From an uncultured Clostridia bacterium (GTDB lineage: Bacteria; Bacillota; Clostridia; Christensenellales; CAG-138), in the NCBI GenBank assembly GCA_905235205.1, contig CAJOKM010000002.1, positions 1-53,187 on the forward strand: a DNA stretch of 53,187 nt, written 5' to 3'. The stretch's first letter is position 1; each line of letters starts with the position of its first letter. Both the position numbers and the translations under genes were made by a program. This document shows positions 33,051 to 41,635 of the stretch, in pieces. The notes beneath the pieces were generated by a model. It saw only the letters and a list, made by a program, of their open reading frames with translations. It was not told where the DNA came from and did not search any database.

Positions 33051-34197
33051 GCGGTTCTTCCTCCGTTCTACCGATAATTTCTTCCGCGGTCACGGTCACA
33101 ACAGCTACCGGCTCTCCGTCCCTCCGTTTGACCGTTCCGTACTGATTCAAAACTGCCGCGTCCTTCGGTACGCGCTCGAGCGCAAGCGCCCCCGCGCGGC
33201 TCAGCGCAAGCTCCTCCGCTTCCGAATCGGAAAGCATCCGCTCGCGCAATACAAGCTCCCGCGCAACCGTTTCGTCGACGTACGCGGGAAACCGGTCGCT
33301 GATGCCGATCGAACGCGTGTCCAAAAGCCTGTATCGTTCAAACGCGGGCTTGCCGCGTAAAAGCGTCCACGGACCGATCCGGAACGTCCTGACCGGTTCG
33401 GTGCGATCCGTTTCGACGATCTCCTCGACCGTATCGCATACCGGATTCTCCGCTTCATACAGGACCGCCGCTTTCACGATTCCGTCCGCGCTCGTCTGAT
33501 ACGTTGCGTCCTGATAGGAAACCGTCCCGGAGATCAGCACGTCGCCTGCGCGTACCGCGTCGCCGACCTGTACCCGCGCCTGTCCGCGCATGACGGTGAT
33601 CGCGGTCACAACGCCGTCCTTCGTTGCCACAACGTCGGATGGAACGCTTTGCGTCCGCTTGAACGACGCAGGCTGCGACTCTACGACCTTGACGGTCAGC
33701 GTCACCCCCTCACGGTCGAGTCCGATCCACGCCGCGTCATAGATGCGCGCGGACAGATCGTTTGCAGCCGTGATCAGTACCGGACCTTTCGGTCTTGCGC
33801 CGACCGAGAGTCCGTGCTCCTTCAAAAGGGTCAGGACCTCCTCGGGATCGACGCGCTCCGTCCCTTCGACGCGGATCAGCCAGATCCGTGAAGACGCCCA
33901 GCACAGGGCAAGAAACAGCACGAGCGAACCGATCCAAAGCACCGGACGCTTCATCAGCTTTCGAAGTTGAAACGCGGGCCCGGTCCGACCGACGATCCGG
34001 ATCCGGAGCGGAAGTCCTTTTTTGAGGCTTCGAATCTCAAAGAACCGATCCGCAGGCATTCGAAAGCGTACGGCGGAAGGTCCGATCCGCCGCAGCCGCT
34101 CCACGCAGATACCGTTCTCCGTCAGGCGCTTCAAAAACCGGGCGATCGATAATCCCTCAATTTGGAGTATAACATACCCGTGCGGAAAATGCCACAT
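33040..34197 (-). CDS. yqfD: Sporulation protein YqfD
   Basis: A 385-residue YqfD. A cytoplasmic N-terminal part (1-85), one transmembrane helix around 86-105 (VLWIGSLVLFLALCWASS) and a large extracytoplasmic domain with the RVEGTERVDPEEVLTLLKEHG segment, which resembles POTRA-like folds. It is required for late sporulation in Bacillus and is produced in the mother cell. The start overlaps the yqfC stop by one base, so the pair is coupled. Confidence 0.93.
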   Translation of the reverse strand: MWHFPHGYVILQIEGLSIARFLKRLTENGICVERLRRIGPSAVRFRMPADRFFEIRSLKKGLPLRIRIVGRTGPAFQLRKLMKRPVLWIGSLVLFLALCWASSRIWLIRVEGTERVDPEEVLTLLKEHGLSVGARPKGPVLITAANDLSARIYDAAWIGLDREGVTLTVKVVESQPASFKRTQSVPSDVVATKDGVVTAITVMRGQARVQVGDAVRAGDVLISGTVSYQDATYQTSADGIVKAAVLYEAENPVCDTVEEIVETDRTEPVRTFRIGPWTLLRGKPAFERYRLLDTRSIGISDRFPAYVDETVARELVLRERMLSDSEAEELALSRAGALALERVPKDAAVLNQYGTVKRRDGEPVAVVTVTAEEIIGRTEEEPHGG

Positions 34198-34484
34198 TAA
34201 CTTTTCTCCTCGATCGAAACGCTTGAAATCACGCCCGAAATCAGCGCGCGCGTCGCGGTCAGCTGTTCCATCTGAAGGTCGGTTCCGTTGACGGACAGCA
34301 CGCCCTGTTCGGACGCAAACCGGATCGTATCCGCTTCAAACCGCAAAATCCCGCGATGCTGCTCGATCAAAAGGTCTCTGCCGCCGATCCACTGGATCGA
34401 GACAAGGTGCGGATCGAGATCCTGCGGAAGTTCCAGCGCTTTCAAAGTGCGTCGAAGGGTCATTCGCTTCTTTTTCGTATTCAT
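34197..34484 (-). CDS. yqfC: Sporulation protein YqfC
   Basis: A 95-residue small sporulation protein, partner of YqfD. I use the ATG at 34482-34484; nine further in-frame codons upstream overlap the promoter-like CATATACT. It contains the family patterns LELPQDL near the start and RILEHRG-like LLIEQHRGILRFEADTIRF. No SD precedes the ATG, and CATATACT ends only five bases upstream; this box also fits a sigma-E -10 (CATAnnnT), although no matching -35 is seen. First gene of the long operon to recO. Confidence 0.85.
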   Translation of the reverse strand: MNTKKKRMTLRRTLKALELPQDLDPHLVSIQWIGGRDLLIEQHRGILRFEADTIRFASEQGVLSVNGTDLQMEQLTATRALISGVISSVSIEEKS

Positions 34485-34503
34485 GAGACAGTATATGCAA
34501 AAG

Positions 34504-34526
34504 TACCGCACGAAAGCCGTGCGGTA
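34504..34526 (-). terminator. Duplicated hairpin, copy 1 (possible terminator)
   Basis: TACCGCACG-AAAGC-CGTGCGGTA, a perfect 9-bp stem. On the minus strand it is followed by ACTTTTGC, so it may act as a weak terminator just before yqfC. The same hairpin core recurs at 34760-34780. Confidence 0.55.
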
Positions 34527-34527
34527 T

Positions 34528-34561
34528 ATCAGCTTGTCAAAAAACAGTTTGACAAGCTGAT
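34528..34561. repeat. 14-bp perfect inverted repeat
   Basis: Arms ATCAGCTTGTCAAA and TTTGACAAGCTGAT around the loop AAACAG. No T run follows on either strand, so this is not an obvious terminator; it could be an operator or an RNA structural element. Confidence 0.7.
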
Positions 34562-34667
34562 GAGGCTGCCGTGAAGGGAGGCAGAATTCGCGTTCTTCGC
34601 GACGGAGCTATACTACAGTATGCGACTGAGCGAAAACGCGGATCGTTTGCGGCGAAATCATAAAAAG

Positions 34668-34688
34668 AAAAGGCGTTTTTCGCCTTTT
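34668..34688 (-). terminator. Terminator of the dockerin 5'-nucleotidase-like gene
   Basis: Minus strand AAAAGGCG-AAAAA-CGCCTTTT followed by CTTTTT. It lies about 107 bases after the stop codon at 34795 and is nested inside the 12-bp inverted repeat. Confidence 0.75.
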
Positions 34689-34759
34689 CCACCGACAGGT
34701 ATTCTAATTCAGTATTCTCGCCGCAAACGGTCTGGCCCCTTCTTCGACAGCCTGCTATG

Positions 34760-34780
34760 CCGCACGAAAGCCGTGCGGTA
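34760..34780. repeat. Duplicated hairpin, copy 2
   Basis: CCGCACG-AAAGC-CGTGCGG plus TA, identical over 21 bases to 34506-34526, 254 bases away. Here no T run follows on the minus strand. It begins 14 bases after the stop of the dockerin protein gene. Confidence 0.7.
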
Positions 34781-34794
34781 CATGAATAATCAAT

Positions 34795-36672
34795 TCAGAT
34801 CACGATCCAGGTCGTATCATGGGAAAGCGTCAGCGTTTCATTGCTTTCGAGAAACGCGACAAGCGCATCAAAGGCGCGATACGCCGCCGTTGTTTCAGTC
34901 TGCTGCGGCGCGGGCAGTTCGAAATCGGGAATCACCCGGTCCTGATAGGACATCCAGGCTTCGTCAAGGAACGGCTTCAGAATCGGTTCGCCGTCCGGCG
35001 CTTCCGCAAGCAGCACGGTAAACAGCGCGTCGTCCTCCACCTCAGCGCCGGAAGCATACTCAAGATACCCGAGCGGATGCGCCGGATTGATCGTATTGAT
35101 CAGATACGAAAGCCCGTGCAGCGAATACACAACGGGATCGCTTGTGACCGTCTCCGCATACGCCGAAAGCCAGGCTTTCAGCTCCTTACCGCGCACCAGA
35201 AGCAGCGTATAGCGCGGCAGTTCCGCAATGCCCATGCACAGCTCGCCGTACCGGAGATCGCCCGCCGCAAAGCCCTGCGTGCCCAGATACGGATACGCGA
35301 TCGAAAGCACGTCGCTCGGCAGATCGAGTCCGTTTTCGTCGATCCATTGCCGGACGCACCATTCCTGCATCTGGTGGATCAGTTCCATTCCGTCCGTCGG
35401 CACGAGCGAATCGGGCGCAAATGCATCGATCGGTTCTGTGAGCGTGCAAACCGTGGCGTCCAAAAGATCGGAGATCGCGCTTGCATACGGTTCGATCATG
35501 CGCGTCTGTTCCTCGATCGGCGAAGCGGTTCGAACGTCGACCGTCCGCACCGAGAACGCCGGGGCGCCCTGCTCCCGCACGGCGATATCGCACGCCGTGA
35601 TCGACTCCGTTCCTTCTGGGAGCAGAATCAAAGGCACTTCCCGTCCGACGACGTTCCGTTCACAGCGTATGCCGTCGCCTGCGCCGTGCGATACAAAGAC
35701 AAGATCGATCCCGGACGTCTGTCTCAGAAAATCGCGCAGCGAATACGCGTCGGGTCGCGATTCATCGCTCTCCGCAGTCCCGTGATACAGAAGGACGACA
35801 ACGTCGCATGCGCCGTACAGCTCGGTCTTGATCGCGTCATAGCAAAGCCTGGGGTCGAACGCGGCGATCTCGTCGTCGCCGACGGCAAGATCCGGCTCGA
35901 CAAACCCGATCACGCCGATTTTCACAGGCTCTTCGTCCACCTGCGGAACTTCCAGGATCGTATACGGCAGAATCCCGTTCCACGCGGTACGCGCGGCGGT
36001 GGGATCGCCCGGGCGGTTTTTGATCAGGTTTGCGCCGAGCACCTTTGCGCCGGACTCGGTCAGCGCGTTCATTTCGTTGCGCACCGTCGAGGACGAGTAG
36101 GTCAGCGCCTCGTCGCCGAGAAGCACCGCGCTGTATCCCGCCTCCAGAAAGAGCGCCGTCATCGGTCCGGTAAACTTCGTCGTATGGGTCACATACGCGT
36201 CGGAAATCGCGCTTCCGAACAGCGATCCGCCCGCGTCAAGGAGCAGCAGATCGGGATCGGCTTCCTTCGCTTTCGCAATGTAGGAGAACACGTTCAACGC
36301 GGAACAGGTCGGTTCGCCGTCGGCGCGCGGCGCGCTCCATGCAATCCCCTTCATGTCCGACGTAATCAGCATGGACGCATGCCGCTCGCCCGCGGGCGCG
36401 TACGCCTGCGACGCGGCGCTCATGATCAGCGACGCGTCCACGTCGGTGATGCGTCCGTCTCCGTTCAGGTCCGCGCGGGTACGCGCAAGCACGTCAAGCC
36501 GCTGCATATCGGAAAGGAACCGCGTCACGCATCCGGCGTCATCACTGCGCACCGCGCCGTCGCCGTCCACATCACCGAACGAAAGCGTATCGGCATACGC
36601 CGAAAGCCCTGCATAGGAGAACAGCAGGACCAGAGAAAACAGGATGCAGATGACGCGCTTCGTTCGTTTCAT
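34795..36672 (-). CDS. Secreted dockerin / 5'-nucleotidase-like protein with degraded metal-binding motifs
   Basis: A 625-residue exported protein: signal peptide 1-27; a type I dockerin-like pair of calcium loops (DVDGDGAVRSDD at 34-45 and DLNGDGRITDVD at 68-79); then a domain matching UshA/YfkN 5'-nucleotidases (about 98-370) and the 5'-nucleotidase C-terminal domain. The metal ligands are mostly changed: the DxH position reads SDMK (105-108), GD reads GG in DAGGSLFG (146-153), GNHE reads GDEA (186-189), GHxH reads SHGA (328-331). Only some histidines (H297, H329) remain. So it is probably not an active phosphatase. Expressed from its own promoter with a leader of only about 4 bases and no SD. 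Confidence 0.78.
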   Translation of the reverse strand: MKRTKRVICILFSLVLLFSYAGLSAYADTLSFGDVDGDGAVRSDDAGCVTRFLSDMQRLDVLARTRADLNGDGRITDVDASLIMSAASQAYAPAGERHASMLITSDMKGIAWSAPRADGEPTCSALNVFSYIAKAKEADPDLLLLDAGGSLFGSAISDAYVTHTTKFTGPMTALFLEAGYSAVLLGDEALTYSSSTVRNEMNALTESGAKVLGANLIKNRPGDPTAARTAWNGILPYTILEVPQVDEEPVKIGVIGFVEPDLAVGDDEIAAFDPRLCYDAIKTELYGACDVVVLLYHGTAESDESRPDAYSLRDFLRQTSGIDLVFVSHGAGDGIRCERNVVGREVPLILLPEGTESITACDIAVREQGAPAFSVRTVDVRTASPIEEQTRMIEPYASAISDLLDATVCTLTEPIDAFAPDSLVPTDGMELIHQMQEWCVRQWIDENGLDLPSDVLSIAYPYLGTQGFAAGDLRYGELCMGIAELPRYTLLLVRGKELKAWLSAYAETVTSDPVVYSLHGLSYLINTINPAHPLGYLEYASGAEVEDDALFTVLLAEAPDGEPILKPFLDEAWMSYQDRVIPDFELPAPQQTETTAAYRAFDALVAFLESNETLTLSHDTTWIVI

Positions 36673-36682
36673 TCCGACAAGA

Positions 36683-36711
36683 ATTATACCGTATCAAAGT
36701 TCTGAAATCAA
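36683..36711 (-). promoter_or_regulatory. Sigma-A promoter of the dockerin protein gene
   Basis: Minus strand TTGATT (36706-36711), 17-base spacer, TATAAT (36683-36688). The ATG is 10 bases after the -10, so the predicted 5' leader is about four bases. Confidence 0.7.
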
Positions 36712-36725
36712 GAGAAAGAAAACAA

Positions 36726-36754
36726 AGGCTTCCGATCGAACCGATCGGAAGCCT
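36726..36754 (-). terminator. Intrinsic terminator of groSL
   Basis: Perfect 13-bp stem AGGCTTCCGATCG / CGATCGGAAGCCT with a three-base loop, followed on the minus strand by TTGTTTTCTTTC. It lies about 68 bases after the groL stop. Confidence 0.88.
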
Positions 36755-36821
36755 CTTGTGTTACTGTTGGGATGTATCGGTTTTCCGCTGCAAAACGGTC
36801 TGACGACGTTTTCCGGAAGCC

Positions 36822-38468
<1,647 letters not shown>

Positions 38469-38741
38469 TTATTCCACGACTGCAAGAATATCGCCCTGCT
38501 TGATGACGATGACTTCCTGCCCGTCCAGTTTTACTTCCGTGCCGGCATACTTCGAATAGACGACCTTGTCGCCGACTTTCACGACCATTTCCACATCCTT
38601 TGCGCCCGGTCCCACAGACAGCACTTCCGCCATCTGCGGTTTTTCCTTTGATGCGCTCGTCAGAAGAATGCCGCCCTTGGTGACCTCTTCCGTTTCGATG
38701 TTGCGGATCACAACGCGATCAAACAACGGTTTTAACGTCAT
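38469..38741 (-). CDS. groS: Co-chaperonin GroES
   Basis: A 90-residue co-chaperonin lid. LKPLFDRVVIRNIE at the start, the mobile loop EEVTKGGILL, and GDKVVYSKYAGTEVKLDG near the end are typical. AGGAGG precedes the ATG by nine bases. First gene of groSL, under a CIRCE element and a consensus promoter. Confidence 0.97.
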   Translation of the reverse strand: MTLKPLFDRVVIRNIETEEVTKGGILLTSASKEKPQMAEVLSVGPGAKDVEMVVKVGDKVVYSKYAGTEVKLDGQEVIVIKQGDILAVVE

Positions 38742-38766
38742 AGCTCTATTCCTCCTGCATATTCTT

Positions 38767-38793
38767 TTAGCACTCTTTTTGTCCGAGTGCTAA
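38767..38793 (-). promoter_or_regulatory. CIRCE operator (HrcA binding site)
   Basis: TTAGCACTC-N9-GAGTGCTAA, a perfect match to the CIRCE consensus, between the promoter and groS. HrcA binding here represses groSL until heat stress. The hrcA gene itself is outside this window. Confidence 0.97.
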
Positions 38794-38804
38794 CCATCGT
38801 CCCT

Positions 38805-38833
38805 ATTATAGTGTCCGCCTCTGAGAATGTCAA
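38805..38833 (-). promoter_or_regulatory. Sigma-A promoter of groSL
   Basis: Minus strand TTGACA (38828-38833), 17-base spacer, TATAAT (38805-38810): full consensus. The start site is just upstream of the CIRCE element. Confidence 0.92.
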
Positions 38834-38916
38834 CCGACGAAATGCAACGAAGTTGTGAACTCTCGTTGATCGCTGCAAAAACGATGGAATGAGACAAAAT
38901 ATCGCACTTCGTGCGC

Positions 38917-38945
38917 TTGCAAAGCGCGAAAAAACAGGATATACT
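38917..38945 (+). promoter_or_regulatory. Sigma-A promoter abutting the copA start codon
   Basis: TTGCAA (38917-38922), 17-base spacer, TATACT (38940-38945), then CGAACC and the ATG at 38952. The predicted transcription start is the A of the ATG. The only AGGA lies upstream of the -10 box. Confidence 0.75.
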
Positions 38946-38951
38946 CGAACC

Positions 38952-41162
38952 ATGATTAAGACGTATAAAATCGGCGGCATGCATTGCGCCGCCTGTGCCG
39001 CGTCGGTGGAACGCGTCACGAAAAAGCTGCCCTTTACCGACAGCGCGCAGGTCAATCTGCTCACGGAAAAACTGACGGTGCGCGGGGAAGGAATCGACGA
39101 CGCCGCGGTGATCGCCGCGGTGGAACGCATCGGCTTTACCGCCGAACCGTACGCGGAAGAGATGCGCCGGTCCGCCGCGGCAAAGAAGCGCGAAGAACAG
39201 AAAAAACAGCTCCTTCGGCTGATCCTGTCCGTTGTATTCGCCGTCCCGCTGATCGTTCTGGCGATGGGACCCATGGTGTTCCATATGCCGCTTCCGTTCG
39301 GGCTCACTATGGATTCCCCGATCTATGCCGTGATTCAGCTTGTGCTGACGATCCCGATCCTGATCCTCGGACGCGGATTCTTTGTCCGCGGGTTCAAGGC
39401 GCTGTTTTCGGGCGGAGCCAGCATGGATACGCTCGTCGCCGTCGGGGTCGGAACGGCTTTCCTTTACTCCTTATACGGAACGGTCCGCTGTATCTTAAAC
39501 GACGCGCAGATCATCCCGAACGAATCGCACATCATGCTGTATTATGAATCCGCCGGCATGATCCTCACGCTCGTTACGCTCGGCAAGTATCTCGAGAGCA
39601 TCTGCATGACGCGTACCACACGCGCGATCGAGGAGCTGGAAGCGCTGAAGCCGGAATCGGCGACGGTCTTAAAGCCCGACGGCTCGACCGCCGTGATCCC
39701 GACCTCGGAACTGCTCGTGAACGATCACGTTCTCGTGCATCCCGGAGAACGGATTCCCGCCGACGGAACGCTTTTGAGCGAGTATGCTTCGATCAACGAA
39801 TCCATGCTGACCGGCGAAAGCCTTCCCGTTGACAAGCACGCCGGCGATCCGGTCGCGTGCGGCAGTATCGCGGAGGGCGTTGCGTTCACATTCGAGGTGC
39901 GCGGCACCGGCGAGGAAACCGGACTCGGTCGTATGATCCGCATGGTCGAAGACGCGCAGAACGAAAAAGCGCCGATTGCGCGGATGGCGGATCGCATCAG
40001 CCGCTGGTTCGTGCCGGTCATCATCGGGATCGCGCTGATCGGCGCGATCGTCTGGGGCATTTTGAAGGGTCTCGACGATGCGGTGCGCGTCGGCGTGACC
40101 GTGCTCGTCATCGCGTGCCCGTGCGCCATGGGACTCGCTACGCCGACGGCGATCATGGTCGGAACCGGTCAGGCGGCAAAAAACGGCGTGCTGTTCAAAA
40201 GCGGCGCGGCGCTGGAAGCCCTGCACGGCGTGACGACGCTTGCGTTCGACAAGACCGGCACCGTTACGGAGGGCAAACCGATCGCTACGGGTCTGCACGC
40301 GATCGGCATGGAGGAAGACGCGTTTTTGCAGCTGTTCGCTTCGGCGGAACAGCCGAGCGAACACGTGCTTGCCCGTGCCGTCAAAGCAGCCGCGTCCGAA
40401 CGCGGACTTGCGCTTCTCCCCTGTTCCTCGTATACCGCGTTTGCCGGAATGGGCGCAAAGGCGGAGGTTGACGGACGAACGCTGTATTTCGGCAATCGCG
40501 CGTTTATCGAACAGAACGGCACGGTCGATATCGACACGCCCGACACCGACGCGTCGATCCTGTATCTGTCCGAAAGCGGTCGTCTGCTCGGGTATGTTCT
40601 GGTCTCCGATACCCTGCGCAAGGACAGCAAAGCGCTCTTTGCCGAGCTCAGACGCATGGGCAAAAAGACCGTCCTGCTCTCCGGCGACCGGAGCGCAACG
40701 GCGGAACGGATCGGTCGTGAACTCGGCGCGGACGTGATCTGTTCCGAGCTTCTTCCCGATCAGAAGCTTGCGTACATCGATTCTCTTCGGTCCGAAGGCG
40801 AGACCGTCGCCATGGTCGGCGACGGCGTCAACGACGCGCCCGCTCTTGCGAAAGCGGATCTCGGGTTTGCGGTCTCCGACGGCACGGACGTCGCGGTCGA
40901 ATCGGCGGACGTCGTTCTGACCGGCGGCAGGGTCGGCAAGATCCCGGAGGCGTTCCGGGTTTCGAAAGAGACGCTGCGCGTGATAAAGCAGAATCTCTTT
41001 TGGGCGCTGTTCTATAACTGCATCTGCGTTCCTCTGGCGCTGTCCGGTCTGCTGCAGCCGTGGATGGGCGCGCTTGCGATGAGCTTTTCTTCTGTTTCGG
41101 TCGTCACGAACGCGCTCCGACTGCGTCCGATTCTCAAAAAACACCGAAATTTGCAAAAATAA
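38952..41162 (+). CDS. copA: Copper-exporting P1B-type ATPase
   Basis: A 736-residue heavy-metal P-type ATPase with one N-terminal HMA domain (GGMHCAACAASVE, C12 and C15), eight membrane helices, the CPC metal site in ACPCAMGLATP, the TGES actuator loop, phosphorylation site DKTGTVTEGKP and GDGVNDAPAL hinge. The CPC motif and HMA type point to Cu+ export. The start is the ATG at 38952: sequence before it encodes no family residues and contains the promoter. No copper chaperone or CsoR/CopY regulator gene is adjacent. Confidence 0.94.
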   Translation: MIKTYKIGGMHCAACAASVERVTKKLPFTDSAQVNLLTEKLTVRGEGIDDAAVIAAVERIGFTAEPYAEEMRRSAAAKKREEQKKQLLRLILSVVFAVPLIVLAMGPMVFHMPLPFGLTMDSPIYAVIQLVLTIPILILGRGFFVRGFKALFSGGASMDTLVAVGVGTAFLYSLYGTVRCILNDAQIIPNESHIMLYYESAGMILTLVTLGKYLESICMTRTTRAIEELEALKPESATVLKPDGSTAVIPTSELLVNDHVLVHPGERIPADGTLLSEYASINESMLTGESLPVDKHAGDPVACGSIAEGVAFTFEVRGTGEETGLGRMIRMVEDAQNEKAPIARMADRISRWFVPVIIGIALIGAIVWGILKGLDDAVRVGVTVLVIACPCAMGLATPTAIMVGTGQAAKNGVLFKSGAALEALHGVTTLAFDKTGTVTEGKPIATGLHAIGMEEDAFLQLFASAEQPSEHVLARAVKAAASERGLALLPCSSYTAFAGMGAKAEVDGRTLYFGNRAFIEQNGTVDIDTPDTDASILYLSESGRLLGYVLVSDTLRKDSKALFAELRRMGKKTVLLSGDRSATAERIGRELGADVICSELLPDQKLAYIDSLRSEGETVAMVGDGVNDAPALAKADLGFAVSDGTDVAVESADVVLTGGRVGKIPEAFRVSKETLRVIKQNLFWALFYNCICVPLALSGLLQPWMGALAMSFSSVSVVTNALRLRPILKKHRNLQK

Positions 41163-41165
41163 TCC

Positions 41166-41194
41166 TTGCAATGTGGATTTCTTTGTGTTAAAAT
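41166..41194 (+). promoter_or_regulatory. Sigma-A promoter of rpsT
   Basis: TTGCAA (41166-41171), 17-base spacer, TAAAAT (41189-41194), directly after the copA stop. The leader to the rpsT start codon is about 52 bases. Confidence 0.75.
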
Positions 41195-41252
41195 GTACTC
41201 CGTTCGTATCGGGAACGACCGAGCGGACAAATCTTACAGGGGGTGAAATGCT

Positions 41253-41519
41253 TTGGCAAACATCAAGTCTGCAATGAAGCGTGCGAAGACGTCCGAAGGT
41301 GAAAACCTGAGAAATCGCATGGACAAGTCCAAACTGAAGACCGCTGTCCGCCGCTTTGATGAAGCGCTGAAGTCCGGCGATAAGGAAGCGATCGAAACGA
41401 CCTATGTCACGGCTGTCAAGACCGTCGACCGTTCCGCATCCAAAGGCGTGATCCACAAGAACGCCGCAGATCGCAAAAAGGCACAGTTGGCAAAGAAGCG
41501 CAACGCTGAGAACAACTGA
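41253..41519 (+). CDS. rpsT: Small ribosomal subunit protein bS20
   Basis: An 88-residue basic protein, ANIKSAMKRAKTSE at the start and KGVIHKNAADRKKAQLAK near the end, clearly S20, which binds 16S rRNA helix 44 and the 5' domain. It starts with TTG, nine bases after GGGGG. An ATG in another frame lies five bases upstream of the TTG (41248) and opens a nine-codon frame overlapping the start. Own promoter and terminator, so monocistronic. Confidence 0.96.
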   Translation: MANIKSAMKRAKTSEGENLRNRMDKSKLKTAVRRFDEALKSGDKEAIETTYVTAVKTVDRSASKGVIHKNAADRKKAQLAKKRNAENN

Positions 41520-41542
41520 TCCCCGGTAGATTCAACGAGTCG

Positions 41543-41569
41543 AGCGTCCGATGCATTCGGACGCTTTTG
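41543..41569 (+). terminator. Intrinsic terminator of rpsT
   Basis: AGCGTCCGA-TGCAT-TCGGACGCT followed by TTTGTTAT. Fourteen bases further on begins the promoter of the next gene. Confidence 0.9.
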
Positions 41570-41582
41570 TTATGGTATCACC

Positions 41583-41611
41583 TTGCGTTTCGGATGCGCT
41601 TCGTTTACAAT
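41583..41611 (+). promoter_or_regulatory. Sigma-A promoter of rqcH-rdgB operon
   Basis: TTGCGT (41583-41588), 17-base spacer, TACAAT (41606-41611). The leader of about 18 bases contains GAGAGGA before the ATG at 41636. Confidence 0.75.
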
Positions 41612-41635
41612 AGATACAGAATTGAGAGGAACACC

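Larger units (their letters stand above)
34485..34794. other. Hairpin-rich non-coding region between yqfC and the dockerin protein
   Basis: No credible gene. Reading left to right it holds: hairpin 34504-34526; a 14-bp perfect inverted repeat 34528-34561; small hairpins 34566-34584 (CTGCC/GGCAG) and 34588-34602 (TCGCG/CGCGA); a palindrome ATACT-AC-AGTAT at 34610-34621; a 12-bp inverted repeat CGTTTGCGGCGA (34644-34655) with its complement at 34718-34729 enclosing a terminator (34668-34688); and a second copy of the first hairpin (34760-34780). A plus-strand frame from 34620 has no coding support. Confidence 0.7.

Noticed and set aside
34504..34780. A miniature inverted-repeat transposable element bounded by the two identical hairpins
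   Set aside because: No flanking target-site duplication or terminal inverted repeats beyond the self-complementary hairpins, and no further copy was noticed in the window. Kept only as a structured repeat region.
34620..35021. A 133-codon plus-strand frame starting five bases after a TATACT box in the hairpin-rich region
   Set aside because: Although the box-to-ATG spacing looks like the leaderless pattern, there is no -35 element, the frame runs through a terminator and then antisense into the dockerin gene, and its sequence is low-complexity basic.
34819..36705. A 628-codon plus-strand frame opposite the dockerin protein gene
   Set aside because: Shadow of the real gene: the minus-strand frame has a signal peptide, dockerin loops and a nucleotidase-like domain, the plus-strand frame has none and is strongly Arg/His-rich.
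39669..41456. A 595-codon minus-strand frame opposite copA
   Set aside because: Shadow frame; copA carries all P-type ATPase motifs on the plus strand, and the antisense frame also crosses the rpsT promoter and start.
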